A stretch of DNA of 45,663 bases. Origin: Bacillota bacterium (GTDB lineage: Bacteria > Bacillota > Bacilli > Alicyclobacillales > SLC66). Below the pieces are notes generated by a model. That model was not told the DNA's origin, made no database searches, and saw nothing but the letters and a program-made list of their open reading frames with translations. Position 1 is the stretch's first letter. Each line of letters begins with the position of its first letter. This document shows positions 20,824 through 28,372 of the stretch, in pieces. The stretch covers positions 1 to 45,663 of the forward strand of contig JAKACR010000003.1 of assembly GCA_021821225.1 (NCBI GenBank). Reading direction: 5' to 3'. A program made the position numbers and the translations under genes.

Positions 20824-22449
20824 TTGTCTGTCGATTCACAGGGGAAGTTCACGCGGGGCGCCACATCCATGGTTGTGTCCGTGTTCATCGCAAAACTGCT
20901 CGGCATACTCTTCGTCGTTCCGTTACAGAACCTGATCGGAACCTATGCCCTCGGTCTATACCAACTTGTCTATCCGCTCTACAGCGTGATGCTCACGTTG
21001 ACCACGGCCGGCTTCCCGCTCGCACTCTCAAAGACCATCAGCAACTTCGCCGCGCGCGGCGAGTTTCGCAAGGCGGGCGCCACCTACTCCATCGTCGGCA
21101 GAACGCTTGCGCTCTCAGGGATTGTCGGCTTTTTCGCCATGTGGTTCGGCGGGCCGCTCTTTCTCGCCGGTACGGGCGCGGGTCCCACTGTCGTCCGGTC
21201 GGCCCTGCCGGCCGTGCGCGCGCTTGCCCCCGCCCTGCTCGTGCTGCCCTTGATGAGTGCACAGCGCGGTTACCTGCAGGGCAACCTGCGACTGGAGCCT
21301 TCTGGCAGCTCCCAGGTATTGGAGCAGCTTGTCCGTGTCGGCATTGTCCTGCTCGGTCTCATCGTCGCCGTGCGCATGGGCGCGGGGCCGTCCACCACTG
21401 CCGCCATCGCGACCTTCGGCGCGACGGCCGGCGCCGTCGCCGCCTTCGTGTTCCTGTTACGCGCCGTGCGCAAGCTGCGCACGGAACTCGCGCGAAAATC
21501 GCGCTTTGCTCCCCGCCCCAGACTTGAGCCCGGCCCCGTCCTTGGGCAGTTGTTCGTCTACTCACTGCCGATCGCGCTCGGTACGCTTGTCTTGCCTTTG
21601 TCGCAGAGCATCGATGCCTGGACGGTGACAAGAGAACTGCGCACTGCCGGCGTCAGCGCCGCTGCTGCCGTCACACTGTACGCGATCTACAGCGGCGAGG
21701 CGCTGCGGCTCATGCAGGTCCCGCTGTCGTTTGCGACCGCGATCGGCGCCTCGGTCATGCCGGCCGTGACCGAGGCGGTCGCCCTGCGCGACGGCGCGGC
21801 GGCACAGCACAGGCTGCTGACGGCGCTCCGCATGACCGCGTTCGTGACACTGCCGGCCGCCGTCGCGCTTGCGGCTTTGGCCCGGCCCATTGACATCGCG
21901 CTGTTCCGGCAGCCAAACGGCGTGCCGGTGATCGCCGTCGCGGCGGTGATCAGCGTCTTTAGCGCGCTCGAACTGGTTTCAACCTATATCCTGCAGGGCT
22001 ACAACGCGTTCTATCGGCCCGTCTGGCACATGGGGGCAGGCGCCGCGGTCAAGCTGGCGGGCAATCTCGTGTTCATCCCGATCATCGGCGTCAGCGGCGC
22101 CGCGCTGGGCAGTGTTTTCGGCTACATGGCCTCGTCGTGGCTGAACATGACAAGCCTGCGCCGCATCGCCCGGACGCGCGTGACGTTCCTGGCGGCCGCC
22201 TGGCGGCCGCTCGTTGCGGCGGCAGGCGCCGGACTCTTTATGTATATTGTCAATCAGGTGTATGTCATCGTCTCGTTTCGTCTGCACACGCCCGATTCGC
22301 GCCCGCTCGCGCTCTTGTGCATCGTCGTGGCGGGGGGGCTCGGCGCCCCGCTGTACCTCGGCGTCGCCCTGTGGATAAAAGCCGTCACAAAAGCGGAACT
22401 CGCAAGTCTTCCGCTGCTCGGACGCCTCGTCCATCTCGTCGGGCGGTAG
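20824..22449 (+). CDS. SpoVB/MurJ-type oligosaccharide flippase
   Basis: 541 aa from a TTG with GAGGGGG 8 nt upstream; a longer frame from 20683 lacks a good site and looks non-coding. Starts with FTRGATSMVVSVFIAKLLGILFVVPLQNLIG, the family hallmark, and has about 14 hydrophobic segments spread over the full length. SpoVB-type proteins of the MOP superfamily flip lipid-linked precursors for spore cortex peptidoglycan; other members (YabM, YkvU) have different roles. On the strand opposite to its neighbours and convergent with bofA. Which paralogue it is cannot be decided from one sequence. Confidence 0.85.
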   Translation: MSVDSQGKFTRGATSMVVSVFIAKLLGILFVVPLQNLIGTYALGLYQLVYPLYSVMLTLTTAGFPLALSKTISNFAARGEFRKAGATYSIVGRTLALSGIVGFFAMWFGGPLFLAGTGAGPTVVRSALPAVRALAPALLVLPLMSAQRGYLQGNLRLEPSGSSQVLEQLVRVGIVLLGLIVAVRMGAGPSTTAAIATFGATAGAVAAFVFLLRAVRKLRTELARKSRFAPRPRLEPGPVLGQLFVYSLPIALGTLVLPLSQSIDAWTVTRELRTAGVSAAAAVTLYAIYSGEALRLMQVPLSFATAIGASVMPAVTEAVALRDGAAAQHRLLTALRMTAFVTLPAAVALAALARPIDIALFRQPNGVPVIAVAAVISVFSALELVSTYILQGYNAFYRPVWHMGAGAAVKLAGNLVFIPIIGVSGAALGSVFGYMASSWLNMTSLRRIARTRVTFLAAAWRPLVAAAGAGLFMYIVNQVYVIVSFRLHTPDSRPLALLCIVVAGGLGAPLYLGVALWIKAVTKAELASLPLLGRLVHLVGR

Positions 22450-22508
22450 GGCAACCGTGGTCATCCAAAGTTGCCCCCACGGCCCTTTGCGGAACCATCG
22501 GCAGGTGT

Positions 22509-22538
22509 GCTGCGCCGTCGCGCGTTTTGCGGCGCAGC
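22509..22538. terminator. hairpin between convergent spoVB-like gene and bofA
   Basis: A perfect 9-bp inverted repeat GCTGCGCCG/CGGCGCAGC with a 12-nt loop, located between two converging genes. It has no T run on either strand, so terminator function is uncertain. Confidence 0.35.
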
Positions 22539-22548
22539 CCGCTGACGG

Positions 22549-22818
22549 TCACAGAATCCACCGCTGCAGCACCGCCAAGGCCGCGACGCCAGGCAGTCCC
22601 AGCACGCTCGCGACGCCGGCCGAGGCGAAATTCAGCGGCACGTGGACGCCGAACGCCTTGCCGAGGTAATCAATCACAAGCAGCCCCACACAGCCCACCA
22701 CCGTATTGCGCAGCAACGCGCCAAAAAAGGCCGCCGGATTCTTCACGATCCAGCCGATGACCATCGCCAATGCGACCACCGCGCCGAGAATCATCCAAGC
22801 CACCGCCGGAATCTGCAT
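22549..22818 (-). CDS. bofA: pro-sigma-K processing inhibitor BofA
   Basis: 89 aa with two or three membrane segments: WMILGAVVALAMVIGWIV, LLRNTVVGCVGLLVIDYLG and a C-terminal hydrophobic tail VASVLGLPGVAALAVLQRW. NTVVG...NF.S..VA..LG..GV is the conserved BofA core. BofA holds the SpoIVFB protease inactive in the outer forespore membrane until a forespore signal arrives. GAGGGG lies 8 nt before the chosen ATG. Substrate gene sigK lies only 8 kb away. Probably follows yaaL in one transcript. Confidence 0.9.
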   Translation of the reverse strand: MQIPAVAWMILGAVVALAMVIGWIVKNPAAFFGALLRNTVVGCVGLLVIDYLGKAFGVHVPLNFASAGVASVLGLPGVAALAVLQRWIL

Positions 22819-22829
22819 GCGCCCACCCC

Positions 22830-23141
22830 TCACTGCAAGGGCGTATCGCGCGAAGACTCCTGCGGAACCACTGCGCGATAGCGCTCTGAATGAACTTTGA
22901 GCTGGTCTGCGTCCGTAACCCGGCCGCTTGGCTCGACGCTGAGCCGGCGCCGGCGCGCAATGCGCAGCAGCCCCTCGTAACGCATCTCGGCGGCCAGCAG
23001 CATGTAGATCGCGTCGTCAATGATCTCGGGGTCCACAGCATCGTTGAACTGCTGCAGCGCAATTCCCCACTCCCTGTGCGCGTCCCAGAGGTCCTGCCAC
23101 AATTTTTCGCTTTCCGACTGCTTGCGTTCCGCCTCAGCCAT
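22830..23141 (-). CDS. yaaL: YaaL family protein (DUF2508)
   Basis: 103 aa from the ATG at 23141 with GGAGG 7 nt upstream. It is helical and charged; WQDLWDAHREWGIALQQFNDAVDPEIIDDAIYMLLAAEMRYEGLL is the typical DUF2508 core. The gene lies between recR and bofA exactly as in B. subtilis. Biochemical role unknown. A longer frame from 23237 reads through an upstream non-coding stretch and is rejected. Confidence 0.85.
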   Translation of the reverse strand: MAEAERKQSESEKLWQDLWDAHREWGIALQQFNDAVDPEIIDDAIYMLLAAEMRYEGLLRIARRRRLSVEPSGRVTDADQLKVHSERYRAVVPQESSRDTPLQ

Positions 23142-23202
23142 CCCGTTACCTCCGTATCTCTGCGAGATACTAGAGTATAGTGGGACGTTGGACGAAGTAT
23201 GC

Positions 23203-23805
23203 TCACATGGGGCGGCGAAATTCCAACGCCCGCGCAAGCGTCATTTCATCCGCGTATTCAATATCTCCGCCAACCGGCAACCCGTGTGCGATGCGGGTCA
23301 CCTTCAAGTGCTCGAAGCCCGCGGCCAGGCGCCCGATGTACATGGCGGTCGTCTCTCCCTCGATCGTTGAACTGGTCGCCAGGATCAGTTCCGTCACTGT
23401 GTCATCGCCGAGCCGCACCAGCAGTTCGCGCATTCGGATGTCGTCCGGTCCCACGCCGTCAAGCGGAGAAATCGCCCCGCCGAGCACGTGGTACAGGCCG
23501 CGGTAAGAGCCCATGCGCTCAAACGCAAAGACGTCCCGCGTATCCTGGACGACGCAGACCGTGGAGTGGTCCCGCTCTGCGTCGGAGCAGACCTCGCACG
23601 GAGAGCGGTCGCTGATGATACAGCATTCGTCGCACGTCACGAGGTCGCGCTTTGCGCGGCGCAGCGAATCAATCAGTTCCTCGACTTGCTCCGGCTTCAT
23701 GGCGACAACGTGGAATGCCAGACGCTGCGCCGACTTCGGGCCGATCCCGGGAAGTCGGCCGAACGCCTCTACGAGGCGGGCGATAGGCTCGGCAAATCCC
23801 GCCAT
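23203..23805 (-). CDS. recR: recombination mediator protein RecR
   Basis: 200 aa, full length. An N-terminal helix-hairpin-helix (LPGIGPKSAQRLAFHV), a four-cysteine zinc finger (CDECCIISDRSPCEVC), a Toprim domain (VCVVQDTRDVFAFE...HVLGG) and the C-terminal Walker-like region are all present. RecR works with RecO and RecF to load RecA on gapped DNA. It starts 3 bp after the ybaB stop codon, the widely conserved dnaX-ybaB-recR order. Confidence 0.97.
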   Translation of the reverse strand: MAGFAEPIARLVEAFGRLPGIGPKSAQRLAFHVVAMKPEQVEELIDSLRRAKRDLVTCDECCIISDRSPCEVCSDAERDHSTVCVVQDTRDVFAFERMGSYRGLYHVLGGAISPLDGVGPDDIRMRELLVRLGDDTVTELILATSSTIEGETTAMYIGRLAAGFEHLKVTRIAHGLPVGGDIEYADEMTLARALEFRRPM

Positions 23806-23808
23806 ACG

Positions 23809-24120
23809 CTAGAACAGCCCCGGCATGCGCAGGCCTTTGGTGTATTTGCCGATATGCTCCTCGGTCAGGTCGTCCACCTTTTTCTCCGCATCCGCGACCG
23901 CCGCGAGGATCATGTCTTCGAGCATCTCGACGTCCTCCGGATCGACCGCCTCCCGCGCGATCTTTATGCCGGTGAAGCGGCGGTGTCCGTCCATCGTCAC
24001 AGTGACCGAACCCCCGCCCGCTGTCCCCGTCACCGCCAACGTGCCGAGCGTCTCCTGGGCTTTGGCCATGTCCTCCTGAATCTTCTTCGCCTGTTTCATC
24101 AACTGGTTCATGTTCTTCAC
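23809..24120 (-). CDS. YbaB/EbfC nucleoid-associated protein
   Basis: 103 aa from a GTG at 24120 (GGAGGG 6 nt upstream). MNQLMKQAKKIQEDMAKAQ and the DVEMLEDMILAAVADAEKKV helix with a central beta sheet are typical of YbaB. It forms dimers that bind DNA. The longer frame to 24228 is rejected because it overlaps the end of dnaX. Called yaaK in B. subtilis. Confidence 0.93.
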   Translation of the reverse strand: MKNMNQLMKQAKKIQEDMAKAQETLGTLAVTGTAGGGSVTVTMDGHRRFTGIKIAREAVDPEDVEMLEDMILAAVADAEKKVDDLTEEHIGKYTKGLRMPGLF

Positions 24121-24215
24121 AGCGAACCCTCCCGTTCGTTCTTGCCGGCCCACGTTCCTGCCGGCCCACAACGCGCCCGCTTTGCAAGCGGTTCTGCCCG
24201 CTCCGCCGCGACCCG

Positions 24216-26240
24216 TCAGTCGTCGCAAATGTCGACCCGATCCTCACCGAACCATTCTACCACTTTCTCCACCCACGGCTCCCGGGCCTCGGCGATTGTG
24301 GACACGGCCGCTTCGGTCGCGCCCGCTTGCGCCTCCCACTCGTCGACAAGGACCGAACGCACGCGCAGCGGAGCGCCGAATCGATCGGACAGACCCCGCT
24401 CAATCACGGTCCTGTGCGGCTCAGCCATCACGGTGTTGGCATGCAGCTTGCCAGGAAAGGCTATCACCAATTCCGAACCGTCCAGGCCCACCGGTTTTCC
24501 CGGATGGAGCCACGCCCGCGTCTGCACGCTGTTCTGTTTCAATTCATCGAGAAACGCGGTCCAGCCCGCCTCAACGCGCCCGAACACCGCTTCTGTCTCT
24601 CCACTGGTCCGCACTCCCCCTGCGGATGCCCGCGCAGGAGGGGTGTCGGCTTCTTCCGCCGCTCCGCCGCCGGGTGCCCGGGCGCCGTCTCCCTGCGCTC
24701 CGCTCCTTTGCGCATCGGAGCGTTGCCCGGTCGCCGAGCGCCTCCGGTCGACCCCCGCCGGCTCACCCTGAGACCCCTGAGACCCCTGAGACCCCTGAGA
24801 CCCCTGAGACCCCTGAGACCCCTGAGACCCCTGAGACCCCTGAGACCCCTGAGACCCCTGCGCGTCGCTGCCGCGCGCGCGCCGCCCGGCTGCCTGGTCC
24901 ACTTGCGCAACGCCCCCAAGCAGGTCCGACAGGCGCGCATCGAGCACCGTAACGCGCCGCGAAAGCCGCGCCACCTCCGCTCTGAGCGCATCGTCACTCG
25001 CGGCGGCCGCCGCGACCGAATCCCCGCCAGCGCCGCCCGGCGCAACAGCCTGACCGGCTGCCTCCTCCAAAGCACCGCCCGTGCGCTCCGGACGCCGGAG
25101 GGCCCCAGGCGGACCGAACGCAGGCCGCACAGCGGCCGCCTGCTGCTGCGGCGCCTCATCCACCGACAGGCCGAGCAAGCCGATCTCTACAAATAGCCGC
25201 GGCTGTGGCTGATACCGCAGTTCTGCCTGCAGTTTCCCAAGCCGCTCCACAATCTCGATCAGGCGGGCATCGGTCATTCGTTCCACGACAAGCGGAAACG
25301 TCGGATCAAAGAGAGCGCGGCTGCCGGCATCCCCGGATCGCATCCCATGATTCCACAATACGCCGTCCCGTCCGTATGCAAGCATGTCATTCACCAGTTG
25401 CAAAGGATCGCCCCCGCGCTCCCACGCGCTGGCAAGCGACCCCAACAGTTCCGGAACGGCTCGCCGCAGCATGCAGCCGTACAGTTCCCCCACCTGCTCG
25501 CTGGAGATGCCCGACAGCACCTCGGCGACCTGCTCGACGCCGACAGCCCCGTCGGCGAAGGCCAAGACCTGGTCGAGCAGCGACAGCGCGTCCCGCAGCC
25601 CCCCTTCGCTCGCCCGGGCGATATGCCACAGCGCGACATCCTCCACCCGCACGGACGCCGCGCTATCCGCCACCTTGCGCAGCCGCTGCGCAACGAGATC
25701 CGGTTTTACGCGCTGAAAATCGAACCGCTGGCAGCGCGAGGCGATCGTCGCGGGAACCTTGTGCACCTCCGTGGTGGCAAGAATGAACAACAGGTAGTCC
25801 GGAGGCTCCTCAAGGGTCTTGAGCAGCGCGTTGAACGCTTCCGGCGTCAACATGTGGACTTCGTCAATGATGTACACCTTGCGCGCAACCTCTGCGGGCG
25901 CATAGCGCACCTGATCCAACAGGCTGCGGATCTCGTCGACGCCCCGATTGGACGCCGCGTCCATCTCGATGACGTCGAGCGTCTGACCCGCCGCGATTGC
26001 CCGGCACGCACCGCACGCATTGCACGGTTCCCCATCGACCGGCGACTCGCAGTTCACAGCCTTCGCAAGTATCTTCGCCAGGCTCGTCTTGCCGGTGCCG
26101 CGCGGACCCGAGAACAGATAAGCGTGCGCCAGTCTGTCCAGGCGCAGGGCATTGCGCAGCGTCGTGACCACGTGTCCCTGTCCCACGACATCCGCGAATG
26201 TCTGCGGCCGCCATTCGCGGTAGAGAGCTTGATATGACAC
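24216..26240 (-). CDS. dnaX: DNA polymerase III subunit gamma/tau
   Basis: 674 aa. It begins SYQALYREWRPQTFADVVGQ and has Walker A GPRGTGKT (45-52), zinc ligands Cys64 and CNACGAC (73-79), a DEVH Walker B, and an SRCQRFDF sensor motif; domain III and a long linker follow, then a C-terminal domain that binds the polymerase. The linker contains about ten QGS triplets from a 9-bp tandem repeat (24771-24860), within a region otherwise rich in Ala, Gly and Arg. GTG start with AGGAG about 10 nt upstream. The clamp loader ATPase and organiser of the replisome. No A-rich slippery heptamer was noticed. Confidence 0.96.
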   Translation of the reverse strand: MSYQALYREWRPQTFADVVGQGHVVTTLRNALRLDRLAHAYLFSGPRGTGKTSLAKILAKAVNCESPVDGEPCNACGACRAIAAGQTLDVIEMDAASNRGVDEIRSLLDQVRYAPAEVARKVYIIDEVHMLTPEAFNALLKTLEEPPDYLLFILATTEVHKVPATIASRCQRFDFQRVKPDLVAQRLRKVADSAASVRVEDVALWHIARASEGGLRDALSLLDQVLAFADGAVGVEQVAEVLSGISSEQVGELYGCMLRRAVPELLGSLASAWERGGDPLQLVNDMLAYGRDGVLWNHGMRSGDAGSRALFDPTFPLVVERMTDARLIEIVERLGKLQAELRYQPQPRLFVEIGLLGLSVDEAPQQQAAAVRPAFGPPGALRRPERTGGALEEAAGQAVAPGGAGGDSVAAAAASDDALRAEVARLSRRVTVLDARLSDLLGGVAQVDQAAGRRARGSDAQGSQGSQGSQGSQGSQGSQGSQGSQGSQGSQGEPAGVDRRRSATGQRSDAQRSGAQGDGARAPGGGAAEEADTPPARASAGGVRTSGETEAVFGRVEAGWTAFLDELKQNSVQTRAWLHPGKPVGLDGSELVIAFPGKLHANTVMAEPHRTVIERGLSDRFGAPLRVRSVLVDEWEAQAGATEAAVSTIAEAREPWVEKVVEWFGEDRVDICDD
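24771..24860. repeat. 9-bp tandem repeat, 10 copies, inside dnaX
   Basis: AGACCCCTG is repeated ten times without a mismatch and encodes (QGS)10 on the minus strand. The unit is a multiple of three, so copy-number change keeps the frame and alters only linker length. Confidence 0.97.
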
Positions 26241-26247
26241 CCCGTCG

Positions 26248-27291
26248 TCACTCCTCGCCGCAGGTCGGTAACGCCACAGAAAATGTCGTTCCGAATCCCT
26301 TGTTCAAGACGCGTATCTGTCCGCCAAGGTCCGACATGATACGCTGGCAGATGGGCAATCCCAGGCCAAAACCTGTCTCCCGGGTTGTAAAAAAAGCGTC
26401 AAAAATCCGGTCCATCATGTAATTCGGTATTCCCGGCCCTGTGTCTGTCACATGCAGCCACACCAACGGCTCCGCGGCGGCGCATTCGCTGGAAATCGAC
26501 AGTTCACCGCCATTCTCCATAGCCTGCACCGCGTTCCGCGCCAGTTGCATGATCACCTCGCGCAAGAGCGCGTCATCGGTGAGGATGTCCGGCACTCTGT
26601 CGCGTCCGACGCGCAAGTCCACGCCCCGCTCCGACGCATACGCGCGAAGTTGCGGTTCCAGCTCCTGCGTGAACGCGTCCACGTTCACGCGCTTCAATCG
26701 CACCGGCTCCGCGCGCGACAGAAGGACAAGGTTGTCCACCAGTTTCGCGATTCGCGCGAGTTCCGCGGCGATAATATCCGTATAGGAGAGTTCGCGTTCC
26801 ATCCCGTTGCGCACAAAATTGTCCCGCAGCATTTGCGTAAACCCGCTGATGGACGTCAGGGGGTTGCGGATCTCGTGGGCGATGCCCGCGGCGATTTTCC
26901 CGATCGTGGCCAACCGTCCATGATCGTGCATGCGGCCTTCCAGAGTGGCGATGTTTTCCACTTCGCGAAAAACAAAAACCCATCCCGCGTCGCCGCTGGC
27001 CAACGCGTCAACCAGCACGCTGCTCGACTGGTGGGCGCGTTCAATATGGACGAGACGGGACTGATACGGAATCTTGTCATCGAGGGTGGCCTGAATGGAG
27101 GAGAGCAGCGCCGGATGGGCAACGAGCGCCGACGCCAGGTGTACGCCCGGCCCGCTGTCAAGCCCAAGCAGGACCTCCAGCGCGTGATTCGTCTGCACGA
27201 TCACGCCGTCCCGCGTCAACCGCAGAAAGGGAACGTGTTCAATAAGGACATCGCCAATCGGTCGCATCTGCATCGCGGAGTCCATTTCCAT
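26248..27291 (-). CDS. PAS-domain sensor histidine kinase (sporulation-kinase-like)
   Basis: 347 aa, no transmembrane segment. An N-terminal PAS-like domain (about 10-115) is followed by the HisKA H-box AAGIAHEIRNPLTSISGF with the phosphoacceptor near His139, then the N-box (QLARNAVQAMENGG), G1 (DTGPGIP) and G2 (GFGLGLPICQ) of the ATPase domain. There is no neighbouring response regulator, so it is an orphan kinase like KinA/C/E feeding the Spo0F-Spo0A relay; this role is inferred. It ends 8 bp before dnaX. Start codon choice among 27339, 27291 and 27285 is uncertain. Confidence 0.85.
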   Translation of the reverse strand: MEMDSAMQMRPIGDVLIEHVPFLRLTRDGVIVQTNHALEVLLGLDSGPGVHLASALVAHPALLSSIQATLDDKIPYQSRLVHIERAHQSSSVLVDALASGDAGWVFVFREVENIATLEGRMHDHGRLATIGKIAAGIAHEIRNPLTSISGFTQMLRDNFVRNGMERELSYTDIIAAELARIAKLVDNLVLLSRAEPVRLKRVNVDAFTQELEPQLRAYASERGVDLRVGRDRVPDILTDDALLREVIMQLARNAVQAMENGGELSISSECAAAEPLVWLHVTDTGPGIPNYMMDRIFDAFFTTRETGFGLGLPICQRIMSDLGGQIRVLNKGFGTTFSVALPTCGEE

Positions 27292-27413
27292 GGTGCCGCC
27301 GTCCGCCCCTTGACAATCCGTCGCCAACCCACGAGGCATAGAGATTTATGACAATCGGACCTTATCTGTGGTGGGGAATTTTCATATGGCCGCCGACTCA
27401 ATGCAACAGCGGC

Positions 27414-27560
27414 ACGGTAGGACTCTCAGCGCCACCTGACCAGGCGTGACTGCGGCGCCCGGACGGGTGCCCTTAGTGCTGCTTCCGCCAGGACCTGACA
27501 CATTTCAGGCGCGTCCGTCGCGCAGGACCCGGCCAGGTGGGCGCTGAGACTCATACCGCA
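27414..27560 (-). ncRNA. ffs: signal recognition particle RNA, short (4.5S-like) form
   Basis: On the minus strand the apical loop GTCAGGTCCTGGCGGAAGC followed by AGCA matches the SRP RNA M-domain binding signature. The flanks pair into a long helix: GAGTCTCAGCGCC with GGCGCTGAGAGTC, and the outer GCGGTA with TACCGT. It lies between tadA and dnaX as scr does in B. subtilis. The tRNA-Ser ends only a few bases upstream, leaving no room for the 5' Alu domain of the 270-nt Bacillus form, so this seems to be the short type. Ends are approximate. Confidence 0.88.
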
Positions 27561-27566
27561 GAAAAA

Positions 27567-27657
27567 TGGCGGAGAGAGTGGGATTCGAACCCACGAGCCC
27601 CTGTAAAGGACTACTCGCTTTCGAGGCGAGCTCCTTCGACCACTCGGACATCTCTCC
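27567..27657 (-). tRNA. tRNA-Ser(CGA)
   Basis: The acceptor stem GGAGAGA/TCTCTCC, a GTTCGAATCC T-arm, a long class II variable arm and anticodon loop CTCGAAA (anticodon CGA) identify tRNA-Ser. CCA is encoded. It lies just upstream of SRP RNA and may share its transcript. Confidence 0.95.
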
Positions 27658-27669
27658 GCATCAACGGAC

Positions 27670-28122
27670 CTATCCGCCGCGTTTGGCGCGAAAGAAGTCC
27701 TTGACCATCATAGCACATTTGTCTTCCAGAACGCCAGTCTTGACACAGGGATAATGATTCAGTCCCGTAAAATCCTGCACGTCAAATGACGATCCAAACG
27801 CTCCGCCTTTCGGGTTGCCCGCGCCGAACACGACAGTACTTATGCGGCTCGCGACGATCGCCCCCGCGCACATGAGACACGGCTCGACCGTCACGTACAG
27901 ACGGCAGCCGTAAAGCCGCCAGTCACCGATGACACGCGCCGCGTCGCGCAGGGCGATCACCTCCGCGTGCGCCGTCGGATCGCGCCACGTCTCCCTCATG
28001 TTGCAGCCGCGGCCGATCACACTGCCCGACGCATCCACGACGATCGCGCCAATCGGCGTCTCCCCGAGCGCAAACGCCCTCCCGGCCTCCGCCAGCGCCT
28101 GTTCCATGTACGACTCGTCCAT
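27670..28122 (-). CDS. tadA: tRNA-specific adenosine deaminase
   Basis: About 150 aa from the ATG at 28122. The cytidine-deaminase fold has zinc ligands HAE (TAHAEVIALRD) and PCLMC, and the substrate loop GAFGSSFDV. It converts A34 to inosine in tRNA-Arg(ACG). The frame is open further to an ATG at 28335 and includes a low-complexity 70-residue stretch (GAADGAADEACVDEAYMDE) encoded by degenerate repeats. Alignment with B. subtilis TadA (MTQDELYMKEA) favours MDESYMEQAL as the start. Neighbouring tRNA-Ser and SRP RNA are conserved context. Confidence 0.92.
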   Translation of the reverse strand: MDESYMEQALAEAGRAFALGETPIGAIVVDASGSVIGRGCNMRETWRDPTAHAEVIALRDAARVIGDWRLYGCRLYVTVEPCLMCAGAIVASRISTVVFGAGNPKGGAFGSSFDVQDFTGLNHYPCVKTGVLEDKCAMMVKDFFRAKRGG

Positions 28123-28372
28123 GTACGCCTCGTCCACGCACGCCTCGTCCGCCGCCCCGTCCGCCGCCCCGTCCATGTACGCCTGGTCAGGCGCACGGCC
28201 GCGCACTTCGCCTCCGCCGCCCACTCCGCTTTCACGCACTCCGCCGCACATTCCGCCATACACTCCGTTCGTCCGGCGCGCCGCGCCGCGCAAATCGGCG
28301 GGCTCCGACCAGAACCGATTTTTTCCTCCAAGCATAGGCTGTTAAACACCGTTCTCAGGAGGAGAGCCGACC

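Noticed and set aside
24771..24860. CRISPR array
   Set aside because: The 9-bp units have no spacers and lie in frame within dnaX; no CRISPR array was seen in the window.
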